A DNA stretch of 64,000 bases from CAWIKY01 sp963836905 (GTDB lineage Bacteria; Pseudomonadota; Alphaproteobacteria; Caulobacterales; Hyphomonadaceae), in contig CAWIKY010000003.1 of the NCBI GenBank assembly GCA_963836905.1, positions 294,137-358,136 on the forward strand, in the 5' to 3' direction. Each line of letters begins with the position of its first letter. The stretch's first letter is position 1. Below are positions 27,372-35,916 of the stretch, piece by piece. A program made the translations under genes and the position numbers. The notes beneath the pieces were generated by a model. That model searched no databases. It saw only the letters and a program-made list of their open reading frames with translations, and was not told the DNA's origin.

Positions 27372-28760
27372 ATGACGGACAAGTTCGAGGATCTTGACCG
27401 CGAGGTCATGGAAGGGGCGCGTTCGCCTGTTTCAGGCATGGACAGCGCTTTTGCGGCCGGTTCCGTCTTCCCGTTGCGCATCACCCGTCACGTAAAGCGC
27501 GAACTTCCGGCCTACCTGCTGGTGCAATCCTGCTGGTTCATGGCCTTCGGGCTGCAGATGGTGCTCTTTCCCTATCTGATAACCTCCAAGCTCGGTCTCG
27601 ACGGCAAGGAACTCGGTCTGGCCAACATGGCCCTCGCGGCTCCATCCGTGGTCTTCCTTCTGATTGGGGGCGTCGTTGCCGAACGCGCCGACGGGCGGCG
27701 CATGATCATGATTCTTCATGCCATTGCCGCGATCCCCGCCTTGCTGCTCTCGTTCGTGGTGAGCCAGGGATTTCTCGCCTATGCCTTCATGGTTGCTTAT
27801 GGCGCGGCCATGGGCACGATTGGTGCATTCATGATGCCTGCGCGGGACGCGATCCTGACCGAAGTGGTTGATCGCCGGTCGCGGAGCGGCTCGCCCGTTA
27901 CCCTGCAGCGGGGCGTGGCGTTCGCAACGCTGGTCCAGTTTGCGGCTCAGATTACCGGCATCGTGATCGGCGGCTATTCCGACAAGGCGACCCGAATGCC
28001 CGCCTTCCTGGGCGGGTTCGAGATCGGACCGATCGCATCTGTCGATCTTCTCTGGTTCCAGGGGCTGGTCGTCGGGCTTGGCGCGGTCGGCGCGATATTT
28101 CTCGCCAAAGGCCGCCAGGTACGCACCGGACGGAGCGGCTTCACGGCGGCCTTCGGAGATATTGCCGAAGGTCTGCGGGTCGTACGCGGAAATGACCGCC
28201 TGCTCGCCATGACGCTTTTGATGTTCGGCGTCGGGATCTTCGTCATCGGCTCGTTTCTTGTTGTCCTGCCAATCATCAACCGTGATGTCTTTGGTCTCGG
28301 TCCCGATGGCATACGCGACATGTACATGACGTTCTGGTTCGGCGCCTTCGTGTCGTCTGTCGTTCTTTCCGTGGTCAAGAACCTGCCGCGACCGGGCAGG
28401 CTTCTGCTCAGTGCGCAGTTCATCGGCTCGATGGTCATCCTAGCAATGCTTTGGGAAGATATTCCGCACGAGCTGTTTCTGGTGATCGTTTTTGTCTGGG
28501 GACTGGCCGCCGGGGTTTCGATCGCAATGAGCAGGAGCATCGTCCAGATGGCGGCACCGAAGAACCAGCTCGCGCGGGTCCTCTCGATCTACCAACTCGG
28601 CTTCATGGCGGGGGCCCCCATTGGTGCCGCCCTCATGGGGATCGCGGTCGATGTCTTTGGCCCGCACACGATCGCCATCGTTCCGGCCATTGGAATGGGG
28701 CTCACGGTTGTCTGGATGATCGTCGCCTCACCCATCTGGAACATGGGCAAGCAGACCTGA
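27372..28760 (+). CDS. MFS transporter
   Basis: A 462-residue major facilitator with about 11-12 membrane helices after a 45-residue hydrophilic start. It shows the loop 2-3 pattern GGVVAERADGRRMIMILHA (a variant of the G-x-x-x-D-R-x-G-R-R signature) and AYGAAMGTIGAFMMPARDAILTEVV, the type seen in enterobactin-exporter-like and MFS_3/MFS_1 efflux pumps. Substrate is unknown. The ribosome site (GGATGG) is weak. It is transcribed away from the DoxX-like gene. Confidence 0.88.
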   Translation: MTDKFEDLDREVMEGARSPVSGMDSAFAAGSVFPLRITRHVKRELPAYLLVQSCWFMAFGLQMVLFPYLITSKLGLDGKELGLANMALAAPSVVFLLIGGVVAERADGRRMIMILHAIAAIPALLLSFVVSQGFLAYAFMVAYGAAMGTIGAFMMPARDAILTEVVDRRSRSGSPVTLQRGVAFATLVQFAAQITGIVIGGYSDKATRMPAFLGGFEIGPIASVDLLWFQGLVVGLGAVGAIFLAKGRQVRTGRSGFTAAFGDIAEGLRVVRGNDRLLAMTLLMFGVGIFVIGSFLVVLPIINRDVFGLGPDGIRDMYMTFWFGAFVSSVVLSVVKNLPRPGRLLLSAQFIGSMVILAMLWEDIPHELFLVIVFVWGLAAGVSIAMSRSIVQMAAPKNQLARVLSIYQLGFMAGAPIGAALMGIAVDVFGPHTIAIVPAIGMGLTVVWMIVASPIWNMGKQT

Positions 28761-28861
28761 CGTTCCGGGTCAGATGCCGGGTGCGGGAACCTGCGTCAGA
28801 GTCCAGTGTTCGTTCTGCGACCTTCACACGATGGGTGTGAAGCGTTCGCAAGGATACGCCC

Positions 28862-29023
28862 ATGTCAATTCTAGGCATCATCATTCTGATTGTTCTGGTC
28901 GCGCTTCTGTTCGGTGCCCTGCCCCGTTACGGATACAGCCGCAACTGGGGCTATGCGCCGTCCGGCACGCTCGGACTTCTGCTCGTCGTCGTGCTGATAC
29001 TGCTGCTGCTCGGCTATATCTGA
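28862..29023 (+). CDS. DUF3309 small membrane protein
   Basis: A 53-residue very hydrophobic protein, MSILGIIILIVLVALLFGAL then PRYGYSRNWGYAPSG and a second helix TLGLLLVVVLILLLLGYI. The layout of two helices around a W-G-Y-x-P-S-G turn is the DUF3309 family (YtcA/YjhT-like small proteins), common in proteobacteria, with unknown function. AAGGA precedes the ATG. Confidence 0.9.
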   Translation: MSILGIIILIVLVALLFGALPRYGYSRNWGYAPSGTLGLLLVVVLILLLLGYI

Positions 29024-29049
29024 CCGTACGAAACAAGGCCTAAGCGGCC

Positions 29050-29958
29050 CTACCCCGCTCTATCCGGCCATTTGAATTGCGGCGACTTCGCCCACGGATA
29101 ATGCGGCGCAATGCCGGACGAAACCTTTTCAGGATAGTCCGGCTTGCGTTTTTCCAGAAAGCTCATCACGCCCTCTTTCGCGTCCCCGGTCCGGCCACGT
29201 TCGAAAATGGCCCGGCTATCAACGATATGCGCCTCCATCGGATGGCTCGCTCCCAGCATCTGCCACATCATCTGACGCGTCAGCGCCACCGATACCGGCG
29301 CTGTATTATCCACAATCTCGCGCGCAATGGCGCGGGCGGCGGGCATAAGGTCTTCGGGTGCATGGATAGACTGGATCAATCCGCCGTCCAGCGCTTCCTC
29401 TGCCGGAAACACCTTGCCCGAATAGCACCAGTCCAGCGCCTTCGAGATGCCGACAATCCGCGGCAGAAACCAGCTTGAGGCCGCTTCCGGTACAATGCCG
29501 CGACGGGCGAACACGAACCCGAAACGCGCCGTGGATGAGGCGATCCGGATATCCATGGGCAGCTGCATCGTAACACCGATCCCTACCGCCGCGCCGTTGA
29601 TCGCCCCGATTACCGGCTTCAGGCTTTCGAAAATGCGCAAGGTAACGCGTCCGCCGCCATCGCGCAGAACGTCTTCCTGCGAGGTGCGTCCGGCCTCACC
29701 GCCGTCGGATCGGGCTTCATAATCGAATGTCTTGGCGCCTTCGGAAAGATCGGCTCCCGCGCAGAACGCCCTGTCGCCCGCGCCGGTAAAAATCACCGCG
29801 CCGACTTCATCATCGGCGTCGGTTATGTCGAGCGCGGCGATAATTTCCTGCATCATCTTTCCGGTGAAGGCGTTCATCTTCTCCGGTCGATGCAGAGTGA
29901 TCGTCGCGATTTTTTCGGAGACGTCCAGCTTGATCGTTTCGAATGCGTGCGCGCTCAT
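29050..29958 (-). CDS. Enoyl-CoA hydratase/isomerase (crotonase) family protein
   Basis: A 302-residue crotonase. The family's oxyanion-hole sequences are AFCAGADLSEG and INGAAVGIGVTM; the active-site acid region is RRGIVPEAASSWFLPR. The opening IATITLHRPEKMNAFTGKM is typical. It hydrates or isomerises an enoyl-CoA, fitting fatty-acid or aromatic degradation; the substrate cannot be told. The C-terminal end (FLEKRKPDYPEKV...HYPWAKSPQFKWPD) is that of the longer crotonase subgroup of about 300 residues. It stands alone. Confidence 0.92.
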   Translation of the reverse strand: MSAHAFETIKLDVSEKIATITLHRPEKMNAFTGKMMQEIIAALDITDADDEVGAVIFTGAGDRAFCAGADLSEGAKTFDYEARSDGGEAGRTSQEDVLRDGGGRVTLRIFESLKPVIGAINGAAVGIGVTMQLPMDIRIASSTARFGFVFARRGIVPEAASSWFLPRIVGISKALDWCYSGKVFPAEEALDGGLIQSIHAPEDLMPAARAIAREIVDNTAPVSVALTRQMMWQMLGASHPMEAHIVDSRAIFERGRTGDAKEGVMSFLEKRKPDYPEKVSSGIAPHYPWAKSPQFKWPDRAG

Positions 29959-30057
29959 GGCGTTTCTCCCGTCTGTTCTTCTGCAGATAGATTGAAACGG
30001 TTTGACGCAAGGTAAGGCAAGGCGTCTTATAGCGGGAACACGAGGGGGGACATGATC

Positions 30058-30441
30058 ATGGGTTTCGATACAACACTACAGACGGTGGCACAGGCGCTTG
30101 TGGACCTGTGCCGCGCAGGCAAGGACGGCGAGGCGCAAAACACGCTTTATGCGCAGGACGCTGTCTCGGTCGAAGGCCTCGCAATGCCCGGTCAGGACAG
30201 TGCAGAAATTCACGGGCTCGATGCCATCCGTGGCAAGAGCGAGTGGTGGTATTCCGCGCACGAGGTCCATGAGACCAAGGTTGAGGGCCCCTTCCTGAAC
30301 AACCCCGACCGGTTCTCGGTTATCTTCGACATGGACATCACGGAAAAGGAAAGCGGCACGCGTACCCAAATGCGCGAAATCGGCCTCTATACCGTCAAGG
30401 ACGGCCAGATCGTCCGTGAAGAGTTCTTCTATCCGGAATGA
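30058..30441 (+). CDS. NTF2-like (SnoaL-type) protein
   Basis: A 127-residue soluble cone-fold protein starting MGFDTTLQTVAQAL (GGGGG 8 bases upstream favours this Met over 30052). The pattern of an N-terminal helix, LYAQDAVSVEG, IHGLDAIRGKSEWWYS, and IGLYTVKDGQIVREEFFY is that of stand-alone NTF2/SnoaL domains. No catalytic residues can be named; such proteins are often small hydrolases, isomerases or carriers. It is the last GC-rich gene before the AT-rich islet. Confidence 0.8.
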   Translation: MGFDTTLQTVAQALVDLCRAGKDGEAQNTLYAQDAVSVEGLAMPGQDSAEIHGLDAIRGKSEWWYSAHEVHETKVEGPFLNNPDRFSVIFDMDITEKESGTRTQMREIGLYTVKDGQIVREEFFYPE

Positions 30442-30529
30442 GTCTGGTTGTTTTGTACCTCAATATGCCTTTAGGTTGTAGGATGGTAGTATTGGTGTTA
30501 GAGTGCAGAAAACTTGGGAGAGAGATATC

Positions 30530-30875
30530 ATGGAAATTCTAAGTCAAGGACCTGTAAACCTCGGGTCCCCTTGGAAAACGAAATCCGACCAATCCGCCAG
30601 ACCCCTTTTTTGGCGAAAATGGTACTCTTGAAGATGATCCTGATGGTGTCGCAGGAATTAGAATCATCCAGAACTCAGACGGTTCTTTTTCTTGACAGAC
30701 AGAACGTCGAGGCTTTTTCGACTTCAATGGGAACGGTGACCAAGACCCAGGAGAGCCCGACCACAATGCAGGTGCGTCTGCTACTACCGACAGCAGCTGG
30801 AACCATAATTATAACGAAGCAAGCGATCTGGATCTTCATTCTTTCGTGGTGGATGAACCACCACTAATCGGCTAG
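30530..30875 (+). pseudogene. Broken small acidic protein gene in AT-rich islet
   Basis: The ATG at 30530 follows a good site (GGGAGAGAG). Its frame begins MEILSQGPVNLGSP and stops after 33 codons. The next frame carries the sensible continuation NPTNPPDPFFGENGTLEDD and IRIIQNSDGSFS, then an in-frame TGA, and goes on as RRGFFDFNGNGDQDPGEPD to SDLDLHSFVVDEPPLIG and a stop. The DFNGNGDQDPGE part has the spacing of calcium-binding or SdrD-type loops. So a frame change near 30570 and one stop codon break a gene of about 115 codons. I do not recognise the family. Confidence 0.5.
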
Positions 30876-30911
30876 TCGAACAAGAGATTCAGGCTGAACG
30901 AAAGAATAGCT

Positions 30912-31160
30912 ATGAAGTCCCTAATCGATAAGCGAGCATTGCTAGCTGTTGCGATTATGCAGATCGGTGCGCCAAGTTTCGGCGCTTCTGCCGAGACAAC
31001 GCAGATTGTGGTAGAGCAACAAGTATTAGGCGAAGTTACCAAGCCTTCGGACGCGGTCGCCTTCTTTGAAGACTTCTGCATGCGCGACAGCCTGGATTTC
31101 GGAGAGGCCGAAAAGAAATTGCTTGCAAGCGGATGGGTGCGCCTCACCAGTCCTCAATAG
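30912..31160 (+). CDS. Small secreted protein, probably truncated
   Basis: An 82-residue protein with a signal-like start (MKSLIDKRALLAVAIMQIGA, then APSFGASA) and the block AVAFFEDFCMRDSLDFGEAE, ending LLASGWVRLTSPQ. A one-Cys FxDxC start with a later G-W is seen in small periplasmic proteins of this group of bacteria; no function is known. The next frame continues with conserved-looking sequence from 31183, so the stop at 31158-31160 may be premature. The composition is AT-rich compared with the neighbours. Confidence 0.5.
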   Translation: MKSLIDKRALLAVAIMQIGAPSFGASAETTQIVVEQQVLGEVTKPSDAVAFFEDFCMRDSLDFGEAEKKLLASGWVRLTSPQ

Positions 31161-31182
31161 ACGAACTCGGTCTGGGGCATTC

Positions 31183-31443
31183 ATGACTTCTGAATTGCGG
31201 GGGTATGCCATCGAACATAATACTGAAGACTGGCGGTACGTAATTATCAGCTCAGGGGGAAATATTACGTCCGCCGAGAGAAAACTCTTTCAGGCAGGCG
31301 TCCGCTCCACGACAGAGCCGATTGATCCTGACGGTGAATTTGTCGACGTAATGAATCTCCTGCCGGACGACATGATCGGCACATGGGAATGTGTTTTAGG
31401 CGGCACGTCCCGCCGGAGTGCCAGCCATACTCGAGCAGATTGA
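31183..31443 (+). pseudogene. Possible C-terminal remainder of the secreted protein
   Basis: This 86-codon frame starts MTSELRGYAIEHNTEDWRYV and contains SAERKLFQAGV and MNLLPDDMIGTWECVLGG, with no good ribosome site. It follows the 82-residue secreted protein in another frame, and the frame stays open upstream into that gene. The natural ending of such a protein may again change frame near 31400 (VPPECQPYSSRLNV). I read this as one decayed gene of about 175 codons rather than two. Confidence 0.35.
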
Positions 31444-31679
31444 ACGTATAAAGGTACACAAGTCGGCGCTCGGCCCGGCCAAGCAACGTTCGCATTTCAG
31501 ACGCTACAAACCGGAGACCTAACAAGATAAACCACAACTGGTCCTTCTCGCTCTCGGAAAAGATAAACTTCGTTGAGGGCCTCGGAGCGCCGGACGCCTT
31601 ACGCAGCTTTGAGATTTCAACCGGCGGCCTTGTCCGGCGCGGCGATGCACCGGAAACCTATACCTTTCCGGACTGACCC
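31444..31679 (+). other. Islet remnant with a short unclaimed coding-like stretch
   Basis: One frame here reads NHNWSFSLSEKINFVEGLGA and ...GGLVRRGDAPETYTFPD up to a stop at 31674-31676. It has no credible start codon and no recognised family, so it is a gene remnant at best. Otherwise nothing is seen. Confidence 0.25.
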
Positions 31680-31682
31680 CAC

Positions 31683-32633
31683 TTATCGCTGATGCACGAG
31701 TTTCATGCCGGCCACGGGGCTGCGGGCGCGTAACACATAATCGGCGCGGATCGAGCCGACATAGAGATCGCGCATATCCTCGCCGCCCCAGCTGATATTG
31801 GTCGGATGATTGACAATATCGCCAGTCAGATCGTGGACGATGGTGAAAACGGTCCGGTCCGGCGCGATCGCGACGATCTTGTTGGCCGCAGGGAGCGTCA
31901 CCCAGAGATTGCCCTGCACATCGAAGCCGTTGCCATCGGTATAGCCCAGATGATGCATGATCTCGTCATCGGGAAGATTGTCCGGGTCGACAGGGCCTTG
32001 CAGAACAGGACCGAGCTGCGGACCGTAAGGTTCTGCCTCCCCCAGTTCGCCCGGTCCGGTAATCGGATAGCGCAGCACATTCGCGCCGCTCGTCTGGTTC
32101 ACATAAAGAAAGGCTTCCTCCTCATCGAGGCAGCATCCATTGGCAAATTTCAGCCCCGACGCCGCCAGCTTGACCCTGCCATCCGGCAGGAACGCGAAGA
32201 CGAACCCGTCGGTACGTCCGTCCAGTGCTTCGGGCCAAGTATCGGCATGCGTGGAATGGGTACACCAGATCGTCCCGTCGCTCTGGATGATCGGGTAGTT
32301 GGCCGATGTCAGTTTGCGTCCGTCGACCTCGGCAACCAGAACCTCGTTGGTATAGGTGGCCGGATCATATCGATGCAACGGCCCGGCCTCGCCATCATAG
32401 ATGCCGAAATTGGCGATGATGACACGGCCCTGCCGGTCCATGTTGATGCCATTGGGCGCGCCGCCTTTCGGTCCAAGGCTGGCAAAACTGCCATCCTCGA
32501 AGATCTCGGCAACGCAGGCGTTATGATCGGACGCGAAAACCCGCCCGTCCTTTCCGACGACGACATCCTCTGGGCGGTCGATGCCAATGGCAATCTTGTG
32601 AAAGTCTTCAGGTTTCATCTGATGCAAGGGCAT
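31683..32633 (-). CDS. SMP-30/gluconolactonase-like beta-propeller protein
   Basis: A 316-residue cytosolic protein starting MPLHQMKPEDFHKIAIG behind GGGAGCG. The propeller repeats of the SMP-30 family are seen in DRPEDVVVGKDGRVFASDHN, GGAPNGINMDRQGRVIIANFG, KFANGCCLDEEEAFLYVNQT and GYTDGNGFDVQGNLWVTLPA. The Asn and Asp of the NG-x and DGNGFD blocks fit the divalent-metal site. The family includes sugar lactonases, so it may hydrolyse a sugar lactone, but the exact substrate is unclear. Confidence 0.88.
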   Translation of the reverse strand: MPLHQMKPEDFHKIAIGIDRPEDVVVGKDGRVFASDHNACVAEIFEDGSFASLGPKGGAPNGINMDRQGRVIIANFGIYDGEAGPLHRYDPATYTNEVLVAEVDGRKLTSANYPIIQSDGTIWCTHSTHADTWPEALDGRTDGFVFAFLPDGRVKLAASGLKFANGCCLDEEEAFLYVNQTSGANVLRYPITGPGELGEAEPYGPQLGPVLQGPVDPDNLPDDEIMHHLGYTDGNGFDVQGNLWVTLPAANKIVAIAPDRTVFTIVHDLTGDIVNHPTNISWGGEDMRDLYVGSIRADYVLRARSPVAGMKLVHQR

Positions 32634-32708
32634 GTCCGCGCTCCCGGTTTCTCTATCTGCCAGACTGGCGCAAAAGCACATGTGAAGAAAGATGCGACAC
32701 AGACGAAA

Positions 32709-32734
32709 ACGGGCGACGTTTGCACGCCGCCCGT
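32709..32734 (-). terminator. Terminator of the fasciclin gene
   Basis: On the minus strand ACGGGCG and CGCCCGT form a stem (GC-rich inner loop), followed by TTTT. It lies 26-51 bases after the fasciclin stop codon and before the SMP-30 gene. Confidence 0.7.
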
Positions 32735-32759
32735 CAACTGGTTTGACAAGATCGACCGT

Positions 32760-33332
32760 CTAGTAGGACGACGTTTCCATCTTCTCTTTCTTCGGCGGCA
32801 TCAGCACCGTGTCGATCACGTGCACGACGCCGTTCGAGGCTTTCACGTCCGCCATGATGACTTTCGCGCCGTTGACGACGGTCACGCCATCGGTTCCATC
32901 GACGGTGACGGTTCCGTTCAGCGTTTCGGCTTCGGTTACCGCGCCTGCCAGATCAGCGGCTTTCACCTTGCCGGAAATGACGTGATATTTCAGGATACCC
33001 GCGAGCTTTTCCTTGTTCTCCGGAAGCAACAGGCTGTCGAGCGTGTCCTGTCCGACGGCTGCAAACGCGTCGTCGGTTGGTGCAAAGACAGTGAAGGGAC
33101 CTTCGCCCGAAAGCGTTTCGGCAAGGCCCGCGGCTTTCACGGCAGCGACCAGCGTGGTGAAGTCATTTGCGACGGCGACGTCGACAATGGTTCCGGCCGT
33201 TTCAGTGTGATGGCTTGCCAGAACGGCGCGCGGGGCATCAGCGTTGGCGGTTGTCGTCTTCATGCTGTTGCAAGCAAAGGCAGGTGCCGTTGCAAGCGCT
33301 GCGACAGCCGTAAGTGCGATAAACTTTTTCAT
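32760..33332 (-). CDS. Secreted fasciclin (FAS1) domain protein
   Basis: A 190-residue protein with a signal peptide (MKKFIALTAVAALATAPAFA). One FAS1 domain follows: TIVDVAVANDFTTLVAAVKAAGL, GPFTVFAPTDDAFAAV (H1 box), ILKYHVISGKVKAADL, TVTVDGTDGVTVNG-like strands, and NGVVHVIDTVLMPP (H2 box). Such proteins mediate adhesion at the cell surface. Ribosome site AAGGAG. A terminator follows at 32709-32734, so this is a one-gene transcript. Confidence 0.94.
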   Translation of the reverse strand: MKKFIALTAVAALATAPAFACNSMKTTTANADAPRAVLASHHTETAGTIVDVAVANDFTTLVAAVKAAGLAETLSGEGPFTVFAPTDDAFAAVGQDTLDSLLLPENKEKLAGILKYHVISGKVKAADLAGAVTEAETLNGTVTVDGTDGVTVVNGAKVIMADVKASNGVVHVIDTVLMPPKKEKMETSSY

Positions 33333-33522
33333 GCGAGTCTCCTTTTGACCCCGTCGCACTTCGGGAAGAAGGAACGCCGGGAGGGGGCTTTCAGCCTGCA
33401 CGCGATAGCGCAGACACTATGGTTACGCGACGGACACCGGTATGGATTACGGCTTACCGATATTTAACGAAAGCGCCTCGAAGGGGTCTTCCGAATACCA
33501 TTTTCGCGGGTAAGCTAGGGCG

Positions 33523-34233
33523 ATGTCCATCTGGTCCCGCCTTCTTGCCAGCGCGCAGCGCCTGTTCGACCCGCAAGGGGACGAAGACCTGCCGGAACGC
33601 GATGGCAGTTCCGGCTGTGCGCCCGACCCCAACGATCTGGCTTTCACCGCCGCCGTCATCGGTCTCGGTGCCAAGATGGCGAAAGCCGACGGGTTTGTAA
33701 GTGAGCGGGAGATCGCCGTCTTCTCGCAAGTGTTCCGCGCCGCACCGGAAGATGCCGTGGCCGTGCGCAGGGTGTTCGATATCGCCCGCCAGACAGTTCG
33801 CGGGTACGAGAGTTATGCCAAACGGATCGCCCGTCGCTATGCTGACCGGCCCTGTCTGCTTGAAGGCATTCTCGATGGCCTGTTCTTCATTGCGGGTGCT
33901 GACGGCGTGGTGAAACCCGAGGAGATCGAATACCTCAAATCGGTCGCCGACATTTTCGGCTTCGAAGAGCCAACCTTCCGCCGCATCCGGGCCAGCCATT
34001 TCGGATCGGAACCCGGCGACCCCTATGCCGTTCTTGGAGTGAACCATTCGGAAAGCTTCGACGTGATCCGGGTCGCCTACCGCAAGCTGATGGCGGACAA
34101 TCATCCCGACCGCGTCGTGACCAATGGCGCGCCCCGGGAATTCGAAGTTGCAGCCCATGAAAAGGCGGCTGCCATTACTTCCGCTTACGCGCGTATCCGC
34201 GCCGAACGCGGCATGCTGGTCAGGGCCGACTGA
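33523..34233 (+). CDS. TerB-DnaJ domain protein (DjlA-like)
   Basis: A 236-residue soluble protein. Residues about 35-150 form an all-helical TerB-like domain (FTAAVIGLGAKMAKADGFVS, FFIAGADGVVKPEEIEYL, each with the acidic A-D-G-x-V repeat). A C-terminal J domain (about 165-236) includes YAVLGVNHSES and the NHPDR motif that stimulates Hsp70. The family resembles DjlA without its membrane anchor. It may bring DnaK to an unknown client. It is followed 55 bases later by a small membrane protein gene. Confidence 0.9.
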   Translation: MSIWSRLLASAQRLFDPQGDEDLPERDGSSGCAPDPNDLAFTAAVIGLGAKMAKADGFVSEREIAVFSQVFRAAPEDAVAVRRVFDIARQTVRGYESYAKRIARRYADRPCLLEGILDGLFFIAGADGVVKPEEIEYLKSVADIFGFEEPTFRRIRASHFGSEPGDPYAVLGVNHSESFDVIRVAYRKLMADNHPDRVVTNGAPREFEVAAHEKAAAITSAYARIRAERGMLVRAD

Positions 34234-34287
34234 TAAGCGAAGATTGACGGGATGTGCATTTGCACCCACCTTCCCTGACGGAGACAT

Positions 34288-34590
34288 ATGATGACGCAAG
34301 CACAGGCCTCTTACAGCATTCTCGACGGCACCCGGCGCGCTGCCCGCTCGGCAGGAAACCTGGCGTCGCTGGTCGCCAAGCTGGCTTTCGGAGCCTTGCT
34401 CATCGTTGCGGCAGGGGTCATTGCGATCACGACGGCTATCTTCGGGATCATCATCGCTTTCTTCGCCATCCTGCTCAGCCTGATCATGAAGGCCGGCGGT
34501 GCCAAGACCGCTTCGCCCCGGGACGCAAATGGCTCGAATGATATCCTTGAAGCCCGTCGGACATCCCATGGCTGGACCGTCGATCGCTGA
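34288..34590 (+). CDS. Small hydrophobic protein, unassigned
   Basis: A 100-residue protein with two adjacent membrane helices (about 31-67: LAFGALLIVAAGVIAITTAIF and IIIAFFAILLSLIM) between a basic N-terminus (RRAARSAGN) and a polar tail. The site GGAGAC lies before the ATG. No family recognised. It lies 55 bases after the TerB-DnaJ gene on the same strand; a GTGCATTTGCAC hairpin lies between them at 34255-34266. Confidence 0.7.
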   Translation: MMTQAQASYSILDGTRRAARSAGNLASLVAKLAFGALLIVAAGVIAITTAIFGIIIAFFAILLSLIMKAGGAKTASPRDANGSNDILEARRTSHGWTVDR

Positions 34591-34611
34591 GCGGTCGACC
34601 CAACCGATAAC

Positions 34612-35793
34612 TCATAGCAGTCCGGTGTCTGTCGATACCCCCAGGAGAACACGCCCCGTCAGCTCGTAGGTCGCAGGTGCTGTGATCATGTGCTGCGTCA
34701 TCGTGTGCGCATCACGAAACCGTCGTTGCAGATCGTTTTCCAGGAATACGGACGCGCCGCCGCCCAGATCGAACGCGATACGGGTCACATCTGCGCCTGT
34801 GCGGACAGCATGCGTACACGCCAGGCGCAGGGCCGCCCGGTCCTCCACGTCAAGAACACCCCGTTCGCGCGCTGCGGTCCAGTTGGTGTCGACTGCTGAA
34901 GCCAGAAAAGCGGTCGCAGAGGCGAGCAGCGCTTCCGCCCCGGCGTAGTCGGACTGGACCATGACGCGGCCACTCCCGACGCGGGCATTTTTCTCCGCCT
35001 TGGACTGAAGCTGTGCCCTGACGCCGTCCAGTGCAGCGCGCGCATTGCCCAGAGCCACACTTGCGACACCCAGCGCAAGCAGCCCGAAGACCGGAAAGAC
35101 GTATAGCGGCCCCCTTGCCGTGGGACGATCAGCCTGAAGCGATACGGTCAGGTTATCGGGAACGAACACATCGGACACCGACATATCGCCGGACCCTGTG
35201 CCCTTCAGGCCGGAGACGTGCCAGGTGTCGATGAGCTCCACATCCTCTCGCGGCATGATCATCAGCCGCGCAACCGGTCGTCCAGCGTCGTCCATGACAG
35301 GTGCGCCATCCCGAAGCAGCATCGCACCGCCGCACATCCAGTCACAGTTTGCAGATCCTGATGCCCACTGCCAACGGCCGGTCACACGGTATCCGCCGTC
35401 GCAGATCACAGCTTGTCCCATCGGTGCGAACACGCCGCCGGTGATAGTGCGGCGTTCAGCGAAGACGCGGCGCGCCGCGTCGGCCTGCAGATAGGCAGCA
35501 TTGAGACCGGTTGTCGACGCGATCATCGCGCACCAGGCAGCGCTCGCGTCCCCGGTAGCAAGCGTCTGCAGCACTGACGAGAAAACCTGAGGGCTGACTT
35601 CCAGCCCGCCAAAGGCTTCAGGAATCAGCATCCCGAAAAACCCGGCACGGGCAAGATCTCCGGCAAGATCGGCAGGCAGACGCCGGGCCGCTTCGATCTC
35701 GTCCGCGCGGTTGCGCAAGGTCTCGACAAAACCGTCTGCGGTATGACGCAGGCTGCTGGCCGTCGCGGGCTCGGTTGTCACTCCATCCGGCAT
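34612..35793 (-). CDS. Acyl-CoA dehydrogenase family protein
   Basis: A 393-residue flavoprotein of the acyl-CoA dehydrogenase fold, closest in layout to the group-D flavin monooxygenase/hydroxylase-like members (type-2 C-terminal domain). Seen are ARAGFFGMLIPEAFGGLEVS, the FAD/active-site region ANCDWMCGGAMLL, and GSGDMSVSDVFVPDN. The usual catalytic Glu region near the C-terminus reads FDLGGGASVFLENDLQRRFRDAHTMTQH, like the monooxygenase subgroup. So the protein could be a dehydrogenase or a flavin hydroxylase. It stands alone. Confidence 0.85.
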   Translation of the reverse strand: MPDGVTTEPATASSLRHTADGFVETLRNRADEIEAARRLPADLAGDLARAGFFGMLIPEAFGGLEVSPQVFSSVLQTLATGDASAAWCAMIASTTGLNAAYLQADAARRVFAERRTITGGVFAPMGQAVICDGGYRVTGRWQWASGSANCDWMCGGAMLLRDGAPVMDDAGRPVARLMIMPREDVELIDTWHVSGLKGTGSGDMSVSDVFVPDNLTVSLQADRPTARGPLYVFPVFGLLALGVASVALGNARAALDGVRAQLQSKAEKNARVGSGRVMVQSDYAGAEALLASATAFLASAVDTNWTAARERGVLDVEDRAALRLACTHAVRTGADVTRIAFDLGGGASVFLENDLQRRFRDAHTMTQHMITAPATYELTGRVLLGVSTDTGLL

Positions 35794-35916
35794 GATGTCG
35801 CCTTTCAGCTTGAAGGGTCCGCCGCCGGACGCGGAACGTCAAGTCCGGTGGTGCAAGGTTTGCCAAACCGCGCTACGCAGGAGGCCGGGTCAGCTTGGCA
35901 CCGGAGGGACGGGAAC

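Noticed and set aside
31806..33467. A 553-codon plus-strand open frame
   Set aside because: It runs antisense through the SMP-30 and fasciclin genes, has no ribosome site and a composition typical of a shadow frame; both real genes have clear family motifs.
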